From Clostridium scatologenes (GTDB lineage Bacteria > Bacillota > Clostridia > Clostridiales > Clostridiaceae): DNA of 64,000 bases. A program made the position numbers and the translations under genes. Under the pieces are notes generated by a model that did no database searches, had not been told where the DNA came from, and worked only from the letters and a program-made list of their open reading frames with translations. Position 1 is the stretch's first letter, and every line of letters starts with the position of its first letter. Where the stretch lies: the NCBI RefSeq assembly GCF_000968375.1, contig NZ_CP009933.1:2852001-2916000 (forward strand), read 5' to 3'. Shown here in pieces: positions 54,739-63,599 of the stretch.

Positions 54739-55878
54739 CTATCTTAATAAACTACCAGCTATGACCATTTTTTGAACTTCTGAAGTTCCTTCATATATTT
54801 CAGTTATTTTAGCATCTCTCATCATTCTTTCAACTGGATAATCCTTTGTATAACCGTATCCTCCTAAGATTTGAACTGCTTTTGTTGTTACATACATAGC
54901 AGTTTCAGCTGCATAAAGTTTCGCTTCTGCTGCATCTATGGTATATGGCATATCAGATTGTTTTTTCCATGCAGCCTTAAATACAAGATAATGAGCAGCT
55001 TCTACTCTAACTTTCATATCAGCAATATACCATTGTAATCCTTGAAATGCAGAAATAGGTTTCCCAAATTGCTTTCTTTCTTTCATGTAAGCTACTGCAG
55101 CATCTAAAGCTCCTTCAGCTATACCTAAAGCTTGAGCTGCGATACCAATTCTTCCTCCATCTAGAGTTTTCATTGCTATTCCAAATCCTTTTCCTTCTTT
55201 TCCAAGTAAATTTTCCTTAGGTACTTTAACATCTTCAAATATAAGTTCTGTAGTTGAAGATGCTCTTATACCAAGCTTATCTTCTACTTTACCTATTGAA
55301 AAACCAGGCATTCCTTTTTCAATTACAAATGCTGATATACCTTTAGTTCCTTTACTTCTATCAGTCATTGCAAATACTACAAAAGTTTCAGCAACTCCTC
55401 CATTAGTTATAAATATTTTTGAACCATTCAATATATAGTGATCTCCTTCAAGTACAGCTGTACTTTGTTGTCCTGCAGCATCTGTTCCTGCATTTGGCTC
55501 AGTTAATCCAAATGCACCTATTTTCTTTCCACTTAATAAGTCTGGCAAAAATTTCTTTTTTTGATCTTCTGTTCCAAATGCATATATTGGCCAACAGCAA
55601 AGAGATGTATGACCTGATAAAATAACAGACGATGTAGCACAAGCTTTTGCTAATTCTTCTACTGCTATTATATAACTTATATAATCAGTACCTGATCCAC
55701 CATATTCCTTTGAAAATGGCATACCCATCACACCGTATTTTGACATTTTTTCAACTGTTTCCATTGGGTATCTTTCTGTCTCATCAATTTCTGTAGCTAT
55801 TGGTTCAACTTCATTTTTTACAAATTCACTGATCATCTGTTTTACTAATTGCTGTTCTTTTGTTAGTCCAAATTCCAT
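54739..55878 (-). CDS. bcd: Butyryl-CoA (acyl-CoA) dehydrogenase
   Basis: 379 residues, typical short-chain acyl-CoA dehydrogenase. GAFGLTEPNAGTDAAGQ (FAD and substrate loop), the IFITNGGVAETFVVFAMTD strand, RIGIAAQALGIAEGALDAAVAYMKERKQFGKPI, and IYEGTSEVQKMVIAGSLLR with catalytic Glu363. Reduces crotonyl-CoA to butyryl-CoA with EtfAB. AAAAGGAGG ribosome site. Unlike the classical crt-bcd-etfBA-hbd order, here it follows thl and a maoC-type gene. Confidence 0.95.
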   Translation of the reverse strand: MEFGLTKEQQLVKQMISEFVKNEVEPIATEIDETERYPMETVEKMSKYGVMGMPFSKEYGGSGTDYISYIIAVEELAKACATSSVILSGHTSLCCWPIYAFGTEDQKKKFLPDLLSGKKIGAFGLTEPNAGTDAAGQQSTAVLEGDHYILNGSKIFITNGGVAETFVVFAMTDRSKGTKGISAFVIEKGMPGFSIGKVEDKLGIRASSTTELIFEDVKVPKENLLGKEGKGFGIAMKTLDGGRIGIAAQALGIAEGALDAAVAYMKERKQFGKPISAFQGLQWYIADMKVRVEAAHYLVFKAAWKKQSDMPYTIDAAEAKLYAAETAMYVTTKAVQILGGYGYTKDYPVERMMRDAKITEIYEGTSEVQKMVIAGSLLR

Positions 55879-55951
55879 AATTGATCCTCCTTTTATTTAA
55901 GTAAAAATTTAATAAGATTTTTTTATTAATAACTTTATATAATTAAAATTA

Positions 55952-56380
55952 CTATGCTACTTTCTTTTTAGGTGGCATAACTAATGCTTCTCCATCAATA
56001 ACTACTTTGCCATCTTGATTTGTGCACACAGTTTTTAATTTAACTCTATTCTTTTCCACATTCATTTCTATAACTTCTACTTCTGCTCTTATTGTATCTC
56101 CAATATGAACTGGTGCTGTAAATTTAACCTGTTGACCCATGTATATAGTGCCTGGTCCTGGAAGATACATTCCTAAACAAGTTGAAATAAGCCCTGTTAC
56201 TAATATTCCATGTGCTATTCTTCCCTTAAACATTGTTTGTTCTGAAGCAACTTGATTTATATGAGCTGGATTCAAATCTCCAGTAATTCCAGCAAAAAGG
56301 TATACATCTGTTTCAGATATAGTTTTTTCAACAAAAACTTTATCTCCTAATTTTATTTCATCAATACTTAAACCTTGCAT
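55952..56380 (-). CDS. MaoC-like (R)-specific enoyl-CoA hydratase
   Basis: 142 residues, a single hot-dog domain: KTISETDVYLFAGITGDLNPAHINQVASEQTMFKGRIAHGILVTGLISTCLGMYLPG. The Asp and His of GDLNPAH are the hydratase 2 catalytic pair, as in PhaJ. It would interconvert crotonyl-CoA and (R)-3-hydroxybutyryl-CoA, whereas Crt in the same operon makes the (S) isomer. This extra gene is not part of the minimal butyrate cluster. It is set off from thl by a 168-bp gap with a hairpin, and lies 73 bp before bcd. Confidence 0.87.
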   Translation of the reverse strand: MQGLSIDEIKLGDKVFVEKTISETDVYLFAGITGDLNPAHINQVASEQTMFKGRIAHGILVTGLISTCLGMYLPGPGTIYMGQQVKFTAPVHIGDTIRAEVEVIEMNVEKNRVKLKTVCTNQDGKVVIDGEALVMPPKKKVA

Positions 56381-56451
56381 AATATTTTCCTCCTCTGTAG
56401 TATATTTTTTTTAACAAAGTCTATACATTAAAGTTTTAATGTTGTAATTTG

Positions 56452-56506
56452 TTAAAGGGTTATTGGTCCACAGCTTTTAAGAGTCCACAGCCTTGTAACC
56501 CTTTAA
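56452..56506 (-). promoter_or_regulatory. Intra-operon hairpin between thl and maoC
   Basis: Perfect 11-bp stem TTAAAGGGTTA/TAACCCTTTAA (56452-56462, 56496-56506). The 33-nt loop carries a direct repeat of GTCCACAGC (56466-56474 and 56483-56491). A smaller ACATTAAA/TTTAATGT hairpin is next to it. There is no strong T-run, so RNA processing or partial termination fits better than full termination. Confidence 0.55.
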
Positions 56507-56548
56507 ATATATAGCTAAATTATAATTTTTTATAAATTACAATTTATT

Positions 56549-57727
56549 CTATCTTTCAATAATGATTGCTGTTCCTTGACCTCCACCTATACATAAAGTT
56601 GCAAGACCCCTATTAGAATTTCTTTTTATCATTTCATGTATAAGTGTAACTAATATTCTAGCTCCTGAGGCTCCTATAGGATGTCCCATAGCTATAGCTC
56701 CACCATTTACATTTACTTTATTCATATCAAATTCTAAGTCCTTAGCCACTGCTAAACATTGAGAAGCAAAAGCTTCATTTGCCTCCACTAAATCTAAATC
56801 GTTTACTGATAAATCTGCTCTTTCTAAAGCTTCTTTAGTTGACGCTACTGGACCATATCCCATAATTGATGGATCTATTCCCTTACTACCAAAAGAAACA
56901 ATTTTAGCTAATGGTTTTATTTCTAATTCTTTTGCTCTTTCAGCACTCATTATAACAAACGCTGCTGCTCCATCATTTATACCTGAAGCATTACCTGCAG
57001 TTACTGTTCCATCTTTCTTAAATGCTGGTTTTAGTTTATTTAACCCTTCAATGGTTGCTCCAAACCTTGGGAACTCATCAGTATCGAATATTTTAGGTTC
57101 TCCTCTTTTTTGAGGTATAGATACTGGCACTATTTCATCTTTAAATCTTCCTTCTTTAATAGCTTTTTCTGACTTTAATTGAGATTGCAGCGCGAATTCA
57201 TCCTGCATTTTTCTAGTTATTCCCCATTTTTCTGCTACATTTTCTGCTGTTATTCCCATATGATATCCATTAAAAGCATCCCAAAGTCCATCTGTAATCA
57301 TTTCATCAATTAATTTTCCATCGCCCATTCTCTGGCCCCATCTTGCATTGTTTAATAAATATGGAGCTCTAGACATATTTTCCATTCCACCAGCAATTAC
57401 AATATCATTATAACCTGATATTACCATCTGAAATGCTAAACTAACTGCTCTTAATCCTGAACCACAAACCTTATTTATGCTAAATGATGGTACCTCTACT
57501 GGTATACCTGATTTTACTGAAGCTTGTCTTGCAGGATTTTGTCCAAGCCCTGCTTGAAGCACATTTCCCATAACCACTTCATCAACCATTTCTGGTTTTA
57601 TACCTGCTCTATTTATTGCTTCTTTAATTACTATAGCTCCTAAATCAACTGCTGAGATATCTTTTAAACTTCCACCAAAAGAACCTATAGCTGTTCTAAC
57701 TGCGCTTGCTATAACTACTTCTCTCAT
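56549..57727 (-). CDS. thl: Acetyl-CoA acetyltransferase (thiolase)
   Basis: 392 residues, full thiolase. Nucleophile Cys88 in INKVCGSGLRAVSLA, GGMENMSRAPYLL, His349 in GHPIGASGARI and Cys379 in LCIGGGQGTA. Joins two acetyl-CoA to acetoacetyl-CoA, the first step to butyrate. It lies 66 bp after hbd with a TTGGAGG ribosome site. In many clostridia thl is elsewhere; here it sits inside the main operon. Confidence 0.95.
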   Translation of the reverse strand: MREVVIASAVRTAIGSFGGSLKDISAVDLGAIVIKEAINRAGIKPEMVDEVVMGNVLQAGLGQNPARQASVKSGIPVEVPSFSINKVCGSGLRAVSLAFQMVISGYNDIVIAGGMENMSRAPYLLNNARWGQRMGDGKLIDEMITDGLWDAFNGYHMGITAENVAEKWGITRKMQDEFALQSQLKSEKAIKEGRFKDEIVPVSIPQKRGEPKIFDTDEFPRFGATIEGLNKLKPAFKKDGTVTAGNASGINDGAAAFVIMSAERAKELEIKPLAKIVSFGSKGIDPSIMGYGPVASTKEALERADLSVNDLDLVEANEAFASQCLAVAKDLEFDMNKVNVNGGAIAMGHPIGASGARILVTLIHEMIKRNSNRGLATLCIGGGQGTAIIIER

Positions 57728-57793
57728 TATTAAACCTCCAATTAATTTTCAATTATTACTTATAATATTAAAATTCAAGAAATTTTTAATAAC

Positions 57794-58639
57794 TTATTTA
57801 TTATAATTGTGGAATCCAATGCCACTTTTTCTTCCCAAATATCCAGCTCTGACCATTTTTCTTAATAAAGGATGAGGTCTATATTTTGAATCACCAAATT
57901 CTGAATATAATACTTCCATAATAGCTAAACAAACATCATTACCTATCAAATCAGCTAAAGCTAAAGGTCCTATTGGATGATTTGCTCCTAATTTCATTGC
58001 TAAATCAATATCTTCAGCAGTTGCAACATTATCTGCTAAAATTCCTATTGACTCATTTATCATTGGTATAAGTATTCTATTAACAACAAAACCTGGAGCT
58101 TCTTCAACTTGTACAGCATCTTTTTTTAGGTTTTTAGCTATTTCAATTATAGTATTATTAGTTTCTTCAGAAGTGGCAATTCCTTTTATGACTTCCACCA
58201 ATTTCATTACTGGAACTGGATTGAAAAAATGCATTCCTATAACTTTATCTGGTCTCTTTGTAGCACTTCCTACATCCGTTATTGACAAAGATGATGTATT
58301 TGTTGCAAGAATAGCCTCTGGCTTACATATTACATCTAATTCAGCAAATATTTTTTTCTTAATTTCCATATTTTCAATAGCGGCTTCTACAACCAAATCT
58401 ACTTCCTTTGCCAAATTCATATCTGTTGTAGGTTTTATTCTACCAAGAATTTCATTTTTTTCTTCTTCTGAAAGCTTTCCTTTTTGAACACTTTTTTCCA
58501 AATTCTTAGTAATTATTTCAATACCTCTTTGAACAAATCTTTCTTCAATATCTCTCATTATTACTTCATATCCTGATTGAGCAAAGGTCTGAACAATTCC
58601 TGATCCCATTGTTCCTGCTCCTAAAACAAATACTTTCAT
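57794..58639 (-). CDS. hbd: 3-hydroxybutyryl-CoA dehydrogenase
   Basis: 281 residues. N-terminal Rossmann motif VLGAGTMGSGIVQTFAQSGYEV, the catalytic region IGMHFFNPVPVMKLVEVI, and the C-terminal helical domain ending GYLGRKSGIGFHNY. Reduces acetoacetyl-CoA to (S)-3-hydroxybutyryl-CoA using NAD(P)H. TGGAGG ribosome site, 79 bp after crt. Confidence 0.95.
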   Translation of the reverse strand: MKVFVLGAGTMGSGIVQTFAQSGYEVIMRDIEERFVQRGIEIITKNLEKSVQKGKLSEEEKNEILGRIKPTTDMNLAKEVDLVVEAAIENMEIKKKIFAELDVICKPEAILATNTSSLSITDVGSATKRPDKVIGMHFFNPVPVMKLVEVIKGIATSEETNNTIIEIAKNLKKDAVQVEEAPGFVVNRILIPMINESIGILADNVATAEDIDLAMKLGANHPIGPLALADLIGNDVCLAIMEVLYSEFGDSKYRPHPLLRKMVRAGYLGRKSGIGFHNYNK

Positions 58640-58718
58640 ATTGATACCTCCATGTATACCTTTTAAATAATATTAAACTTATTACCTATATAGTTAACGT
58701 TTTTTATTGTATGTTTAC

Positions 58719-59498
58719 TTATTTATTCTTAAAATTTGCTTGTCGTTTTTCTAAAAATGCAGACATGCCTTCCTTTTGGTCCTCTGTTGCAAAACATAAA
58801 CCAAACAAATCCTTCTCAATTGACATTCCTGTCTCTATATCACTTTCAATTCCTCTATTTATAGATGTTTTTGAATACCTTACTGCTAATTGAGCTTTTG
58901 AAACAATATTTTCTGCTAAACTTATAGCTTCAAGCATTAAATGATCATGTTCTACAACTTTATTTACTAAACCTAACTTTTCTGCTTCAACAGCATTAAT
59001 TAAATTACTAGTGAATATTAATTCTTTAGCTTTTCCTATTCCAATAAGCCGTGAAAGTCTTTGAGTTCCTGCAAAACCTGGGATAATTCCAAGTCCAACT
59101 TCTGGTTGTCCAAACTTTGCCTTTTCTGAAGCTATTCGTATATCACAACTCATAGCCAATTCACAACCACCACCAAGTGCAAATCCATTAACAGCTGCAA
59201 TGATCGGCTTTTCCATAAGTTCTATTTTCCTAAATACTTTTAAACCTAATTCTGCAAATTTTCTACTTTCTTCTGGCGTCTTGTCTTTCATTTCTAATAT
59301 ATCTGCACCAGCTACAAAAGCTTTTCCATAACCAGTTATTATTACTACGTAGATGTCTTTATCTTCCTCAATTTCATTTAATACCTTATCAAGTTCATTT
59401 AGCACATTACTGTTTAAAGCATTAAGCACACGAGGCCTATTAAAACTCAAAGTAGCAATATGACCTTGTTTTTCTAAAACAACGTTTTCATACCCCAT
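58719..59498 (-). CDS. crt: Crotonase (3-hydroxybutyryl-CoA dehydratase)
   Basis: 259 residues, crotonase superfamily. AFVAGADILEM (oxyanion hole), AVNGFALGGGCELAMSCDIRIASEKAKFGQPEVGLGIIPGFAGTQRLSRLIG with the two catalytic glutamates. Dehydrates (S)-3-hydroxybutyryl-CoA to crotonyl-CoA. The ATG at 59498 follows GAGGAGGG; a GTG at 59513 lies on top of that site. First gene of the seven-gene butyryl-CoA operon, with a sigma-54 promoter only 26 bp before the start codon. Confidence 0.95.
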   Translation of the reverse strand: MGYENVVLEKQGHIATLSFNRPRVLNALNSNVLNELDKVLNEIEEDKDIYVVIITGYGKAFVAGADILEMKDKTPEESRKFAELGLKVFRKIELMEKPIIAAVNGFALGGGCELAMSCDIRIASEKAKFGQPEVGLGIIPGFAGTQRLSRLIGIGKAKELIFTSNLINAVEAEKLGLVNKVVEHDHLMLEAISLAENIVSKAQLAVRYSKTSINRGIESDIETGMSIEKDLFGLCFATEDQKEGMSAFLEKRQANFKNK

Positions 59499-59523
59499 TT
59501 TATCCCTCCTCACTTAAGTTATC

Positions 59524-59539
59524 AGCAAGAAGCATACCA
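59524..59539 (-). promoter_or_regulatory. Sigma-54 promoter of the crt operon
   Basis: Minus strand TGGTATG-CTTC-TTGCT: GG and GC at the correct 12-bp phase, one change (C to T) from the TGGCA core. Very short leader (about 15-17 nt) to the crt start. Confidence 0.78.
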
Positions 59540-59615
59540 AACGCACTTATTTTTTTATAACCCTTAAAATTCATATTATTACAACTATAATTCTTCTTTA
59601 AACGATAATTTTTGC

Positions 59616-59714
59616 TGTATAATATTTTTACACTTTTTCTTCAATTGAGCTTTATTCTTATAATATGGTCAAATACAGATTGTTTATATATTTTACATGT
59701 ATATAATTTTTACA
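59616..59714 (-). promoter_or_regulatory. Activator sites TGTA-N9-TACA upstream of crt
   Basis: Single site TGTATAATATTTTTACA (59616-59632), and two abutting sites, TGTTTATATATTTTACA (59681-59697) and TGTATATAATTTTTACA (59698-59714). Single-to-pair spacing is 65 bp start to start, against 66 bp before the CoA-transferase gene. The rest of the gap up to 59935 shows nothing more. Confidence 0.72.
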
Positions 59715-59935
59715 CTTTTTATAATTATTTTTTAACTAAGTTAAATTATTTTCTATTAAATACATTATATTGTATTTAAAATTTTGAAAATTAATTGGGT
59801 AACTATATACAAATATATAAATTGATAGTATTATACGTAATATAGGAATAATTTTCCCTTCTCAAATTTCATACACAATATTCCCCAATAAAATATAAAT
59901 CCTATATTAAAATAATGATGAAAAGAGGAATGTTG

Positions 59936-61957
59936 ATGACTATACAAAAAAAATTACCATTGTTTTTAGCTATACTAGTAACAATTTCTTTGATTGTTAC
60001 CAGTCTATTTGTTTATTTTTTCACTTCAAAGATGCTAAAAAATGAAGCTCTAAACAAAGTTTCAATTAATTGTAACTTAGGCACTGACGATATCAATTCA
60101 CTTATAGTTTCTGAAAAAAAAGAAGTTGAACTGTTATCACAGCAAAAAGATATAGTAGATATATCTAAAATTAGGAAATCAAATTCAGACGATTCTTTTT
60201 TTTCTACTTATATGAATCATAAATCATTCACAATTTTAAAAAATAGAGCTAGTACATTAAAAGATCATGAACATTTATTTGTAATAGATTTAAATGGTGA
60301 AATATTTGCTGACAGTAATACCTCATCATTAAAATTAGATTTAAAAAGCAGAAAATATTTTCAAGATGCACTAAAAGGCAAAGCATCTATAAGCGATACT
60401 ATAATATCTAAAGCTAATGGAAAAAGTATTATTGTTTTCGTTTATCCTGTTAAAGACGATTTTGGAAACGTTATCGCCGTTATGGCCAACTCAGTATATA
60501 CAGATTATTTTACAAATAAACTCAAAAATATAAAAATAGGCAATACAGGATATGCATATTTAGTAGATAAATCTGGATTAATGTTATCTCATCCACTAAA
60601 AGAAAAAATAAATAAAAAAATAGAGAATTCTAAAATTCTACAAGTTGTATCAAGAATTAATAAAGGCGAAACAATTAAATTAGATACTGGATGCTACAAT
60701 ATCAATGGCATAACAGAAATTATGTCTTATAATGTGGTTCCAGAAGTAGATTGGGTATTTGCCGTAACACAAAGTGCCACTGAAGCAAATTCAGCAGCAA
60801 ATCTATTACTCAAAATTATATTGGCTGCCACTGCTGTATCCGCAATAATATCTATTTTTTTAGGCTATGTTGCCTCAAAAAAAATTACTCTACCTATAAA
60901 TGAATTAATGGGTTTAATGGATAAAGCAGCAAATGGTGATATAACTGTAATTTCACATTTTCATTCTAAAGATGAATTGGGAAATCTGAGTGCTAACTTT
61001 AATAAAATGATAAGTAATATAAAATCACTAATTATAGATATTGATGAAGCAATTTTAATTGTAATGAATGGTGCGGAGCTATTAACTAAAGCTTCAAAAG
61101 AAAATGTTGAATCAATTTCTCAAGTATCCTTTGAAATAGAAAATATAGCAAAAGGAGCTAACTATCAAGCAAAAGAAACTGATTGTACTTACAATTTATT
61201 TGAAAAATTTGGTGAATTAATTGACACTGCTTCAATAATGAATTTAAAAATAAATGAATATTCTTCCTCCATAAAAGAATCCAATAGTAATGGTAAAGCC
61301 ATTGTCAAAGATTTACAAGAAAAAAATAATGCTCAAAGCAAGCTTAGTAATAACTTAACTTATGCAATTGAAAATTTAGATAAAAAATCTTTGAATATTA
61401 AAGATATAACACATACTATATCTGATATAGCAGAACAAACAAATTTACTTTCACTTAATGCAGCAATCGAAGCTGCTAAATCTGGTAAACAAGGAAATGG
61501 GTTTGCAGTTGTTGCAGATGAAATAAAAAAATTAGCAAATCAATCAAAAAGTGCAGCTGAAGAAATATCACTTATAATTGGAGAAATACAAAATGACATG
61601 CACTATTCTGTAAACACAGCTAAAAGTGTAGAACTTGCTATTGATAAACAAACAATTGCTGTATCAAATACTGAAAAAGCCTTTGATACTATATCTGAAA
61701 AAATATGTAATATAGCAAGCAAAATTGACGAATCTAGTAAATTGTTTTCTGAACTTAAAAAAAATAAAAATGTAATGCTTAATTCAGTTCAAAATATATC
61801 ATCCATTTGTGAAAAAACAGCAGCTTCATCAGAAGAAGTATCAGCTTCCACAGAACAGCAAACTGCTTCCATGGAATCTATATCTGTAGAATCCGAAAAT
61901 TTAAAAAATCAAATTATTAAATTAAAAGAAGCTTCTAAGTTGTTTAAAATACGCTAA
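59936..61957 (+). CDS. Methyl-accepting chemotaxis protein (dCache)
   Basis: 673 residues. Membrane helix 1 at about 8-29, an external dCache-type sensor (about 32-275; HLFVIDLNGEIFADSNTSSLKLDLKSRKYFQDAL, IVFVYPVKDDFGNVIAVMANSVY, GYAYLVDKSGLMLSHPL), helix 2 (about 285-310), a HAMP domain, and the signalling coil with DIAEQTNLLSLNAAIEAAKSGKQGNGFAVVADEIKKLANQSK. The ATG at 59936 is 7 nt after AGAGG; earlier ATGs at 59915-59918 lie before it. The ligand is probably a small molecule such as an amino acid. Monocistronic. Confidence 0.9.
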   Translation: MTIQKKLPLFLAILVTISLIVTSLFVYFFTSKMLKNEALNKVSINCNLGTDDINSLIVSEKKEVELLSQQKDIVDISKIRKSNSDDSFFSTYMNHKSFTILKNRASTLKDHEHLFVIDLNGEIFADSNTSSLKLDLKSRKYFQDALKGKASISDTIISKANGKSIIVFVYPVKDDFGNVIAVMANSVYTDYFTNKLKNIKIGNTGYAYLVDKSGLMLSHPLKEKINKKIENSKILQVVSRINKGETIKLDTGCYNINGITEIMSYNVVPEVDWVFAVTQSATEANSAANLLLKIILAATAVSAIISIFLGYVASKKITLPINELMGLMDKAANGDITVISHFHSKDELGNLSANFNKMISNIKSLIIDIDEAILIVMNGAELLTKASKENVESISQVSFEIENIAKGANYQAKETDCTYNLFEKFGELIDTASIMNLKINEYSSSIKESNSNGKAIVKDLQEKNNAQSKLSNNLTYAIENLDKKSLNIKDITHTISDIAEQTNLLSLNAAIEAAKSGKQGNGFAVVADEIKKLANQSKSAAEEISLIIGEIQNDMHYSVNTAKSVELAIDKQTIAVSNTEKAFDTISEKICNIASKIDESSKLFSELKKNKNVMLNSVQNISSICEKTAASSEEVSASTEQQTASMESISVESENLKNQIIKLKEASKLFKIR

Positions 61958-62006
61958 TATGTAATAAAGTAATTTTTAGACTAATGATAACGATTATATA
62001 AATTAT

Positions 62007-62069
62007 GGGACTGTGGCATTAAGAATAAACACAACATATTGTATTTAAATTTCTTAATGTGACAGTCCC
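62007..62069. terminator. Long hairpin, second copy of the repeat at 4494
   Basis: 19-nt arms (62007-62025 and 62051-62069; GGGACTGTGGCATTAAGAA with its complement, one mismatch and one G-U). Loop holds ACAACATATTGTA. Closely related to 4494-4552 in arms, loop and flanking CCCATT. Lies between convergent genes. Confidence 0.7.
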
Positions 62070-62077
62070 ATTACATT

Positions 62078-62536
62078 CTAAACATTGTTTATAACATCTA
62101 AAGACACCTTAACTTTAAATACCTTACTTGAAGGTAAATTTAATATATCTCCAATTGAAGTTTTTTTCTTAATGTTCTCTATAATTTCAATAATTCTATG
62201 TTCTGATGGAGCAATAATAGTAAACCACATATTGTACTCATCATCCCTTATATAATTATGAGTTATTTCATCATAACTATTAACTATTTTTGCTGTATAG
62301 TCTATGCTTTTTTCAGGTACCTTCATAGCACATAAGGTGCTAAAGTATCCTAAATTTTTCGAATCAAAAATTCCTCCAAGTCTTCTTATATAACCTTGCG
62401 ATTTTAGCTTTTCTATTCTACTTATAATTTCTTGTTCTGAAACCCCTAATTTTTTACCTAATACCAAAAAAGGCCTATATTCTACTGGTAATCCTTCCTG
62501 TAACAAATTCAATAATTGTTTGTCTACATTATCCAT
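62078..62536 (-). CDS. ahbA: AhbA-like siroheme decarboxylase subunit (Lrp/AsnC fold)
   Basis: 152 residues. Winged-helix start (DNVDKQLLNLLQEGLPVEYRPFLVLGKKLGVSEQEIISRIEKLKSQGYIRRLGGIFDSKNLGYF) and an AsnC-like domain with ITHNYIRDDEYNMWFTIIAPS, the AhbA-type counterpart of HCYERP...WPYNIFTMVHG in AhbB. AhbA/AhbB decarboxylate siroheme. It follows the radical SAM gene by 31 bp with ACAAGAGGTGG as ribosome site, and the three genes form one heme operon. Confidence 0.82.
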   Translation of the reverse strand: MDNVDKQLLNLLQEGLPVEYRPFLVLGKKLGVSEQEIISRIEKLKSQGYIRRLGGIFDSKNLGYFSTLCAMKVPEKSIDYTAKIVNSYDEITHNYIRDDEYNMWFTIIAPSEHRIIEIIENIKKKTSIGDILNLPSSKVFKVKVSLDVINNV

Positions 62537-62567
62537 ATATCCACCTCTTGTAATTAAATAAATTTAG

Positions 62568-63557
62568 TTATGATTTACTTAATATGCAGGAATTTTCTCC
62601 TGACATATAGTCTCCATTATTATAATGTGCAGTTCTAGCTCTACATCCTCCACAGCTTTCCTTATAAGAGCATTGCCCACAACTTCCTTTATAATCCAAA
62701 GATCTTAAATTTTTCAATATACTACTATCATTCCAAATATCATTAAAAGCTTTTTCTTTCACATTACCCGCTGTTTCCATTAAATAAGCACAAGGTTGAA
62801 CATTTCCCTTTGGACTCACTATACAATAGCTTATACCTGCCAAGCATCCTCTTCTAAATCTAGTTTTAACTCCTAAACTTTCCGCAATCCTAACAAATTG
62901 AGGTGCACAGGTAGGCTTTAATTCAATGTTTACTTCTTGCTGTTTTTTCATTATATTTTCTAACATTATTTTATATTCTTTATTACCTAATGCTTGTTCT
63001 TCTATTTCATTTCCTCTTCCTGTAGGTACTAAAAAGAATATATGATGAGCTGATGCTCCTATTTTAACTGCAAAATCTGTAATATCTAATATTTCTTCCT
63101 TATTCCACTTCATAACTGTAGTATGTACTTGAAATTTAAGTCCAGCTTCCCTACAATTTTTCATTCCTTGTACTGTATTCTTCCATGCATTTTCATGACT
63201 TCTAAATTTATTATGTTTTTCTTCATTTAAACTATCCAGACTTATACCTACTGACCTTGCTCCTGATTTCTTCAATTTTTGAGCAATATCTAGAGTAATT
63301 AAAGTTCCATTGCTTCCCAAAACTGGTATCAACCCAAAATCTGAAGCATATTGTATAAGTTCAAAAATATCATTTCTCATTAAAGGTTCTCCACCAGAAA
63401 AAATCATCATCCTAAATCCTGCTTTTGCAATTTGTTCTATAAGTTTTTTACCTTGTTCTGTGGTCAATTCTTCCTTATATTCTTTTCCAGAATCTCTATA
63501 GCAGTGACTACAATACATATTACATTTATTCGTAGTATTCCATGAAACAATCATCAT
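62568..63557 (-). CDS. ahbD: Radical SAM heme-biosynthesis protein, AhbD/NirJ2 type
   Basis: 329 residues. Radical SAM motif CNMYCSHC near the N terminus, FSGGEPLMR, and a C-terminal SPASM-like cysteine cluster (CSYKESCGGCRARTAHYNNGDYMSGENSC). In the siroheme route AhbD oxidatively decarboxylates two propionates of Fe-coproporphyrin III to give heme. The ATG at 63557 follows GGAGGTG; frame before it to 63596 has no site. It lies between the ahbC-type gene and ahbA on the same strand. AhbC and AhbD are related, so the exact assignment rests on order and C-terminal motif. Confidence 0.82.
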   Translation of the reverse strand: MMIVSWNTTNKCNMYCSHCYRDSGKEYKEELTTEQGKKLIEQIAKAGFRMMIFSGGEPLMRNDIFELIQYASDFGLIPVLGSNGTLITLDIAQKLKKSGARSVGISLDSLNEEKHNKFRSHENAWKNTVQGMKNCREAGLKFQVHTTVMKWNKEEILDITDFAVKIGASAHHIFFLVPTGRGNEIEEQALGNKEYKIMLENIMKKQQEVNIELKPTCAPQFVRIAESLGVKTRFRRGCLAGISYCIVSPKGNVQPCAYLMETAGNVKEKAFNDIWNDSSILKNLRSLDYKGSCGQCSYKESCGGCRARTAHYNNGDYMSGENSCILSKS

Positions 63558-63599
63558 GTCTAAGCACCTCCATTGTTTATAATATAAAAAAGTCAAATA

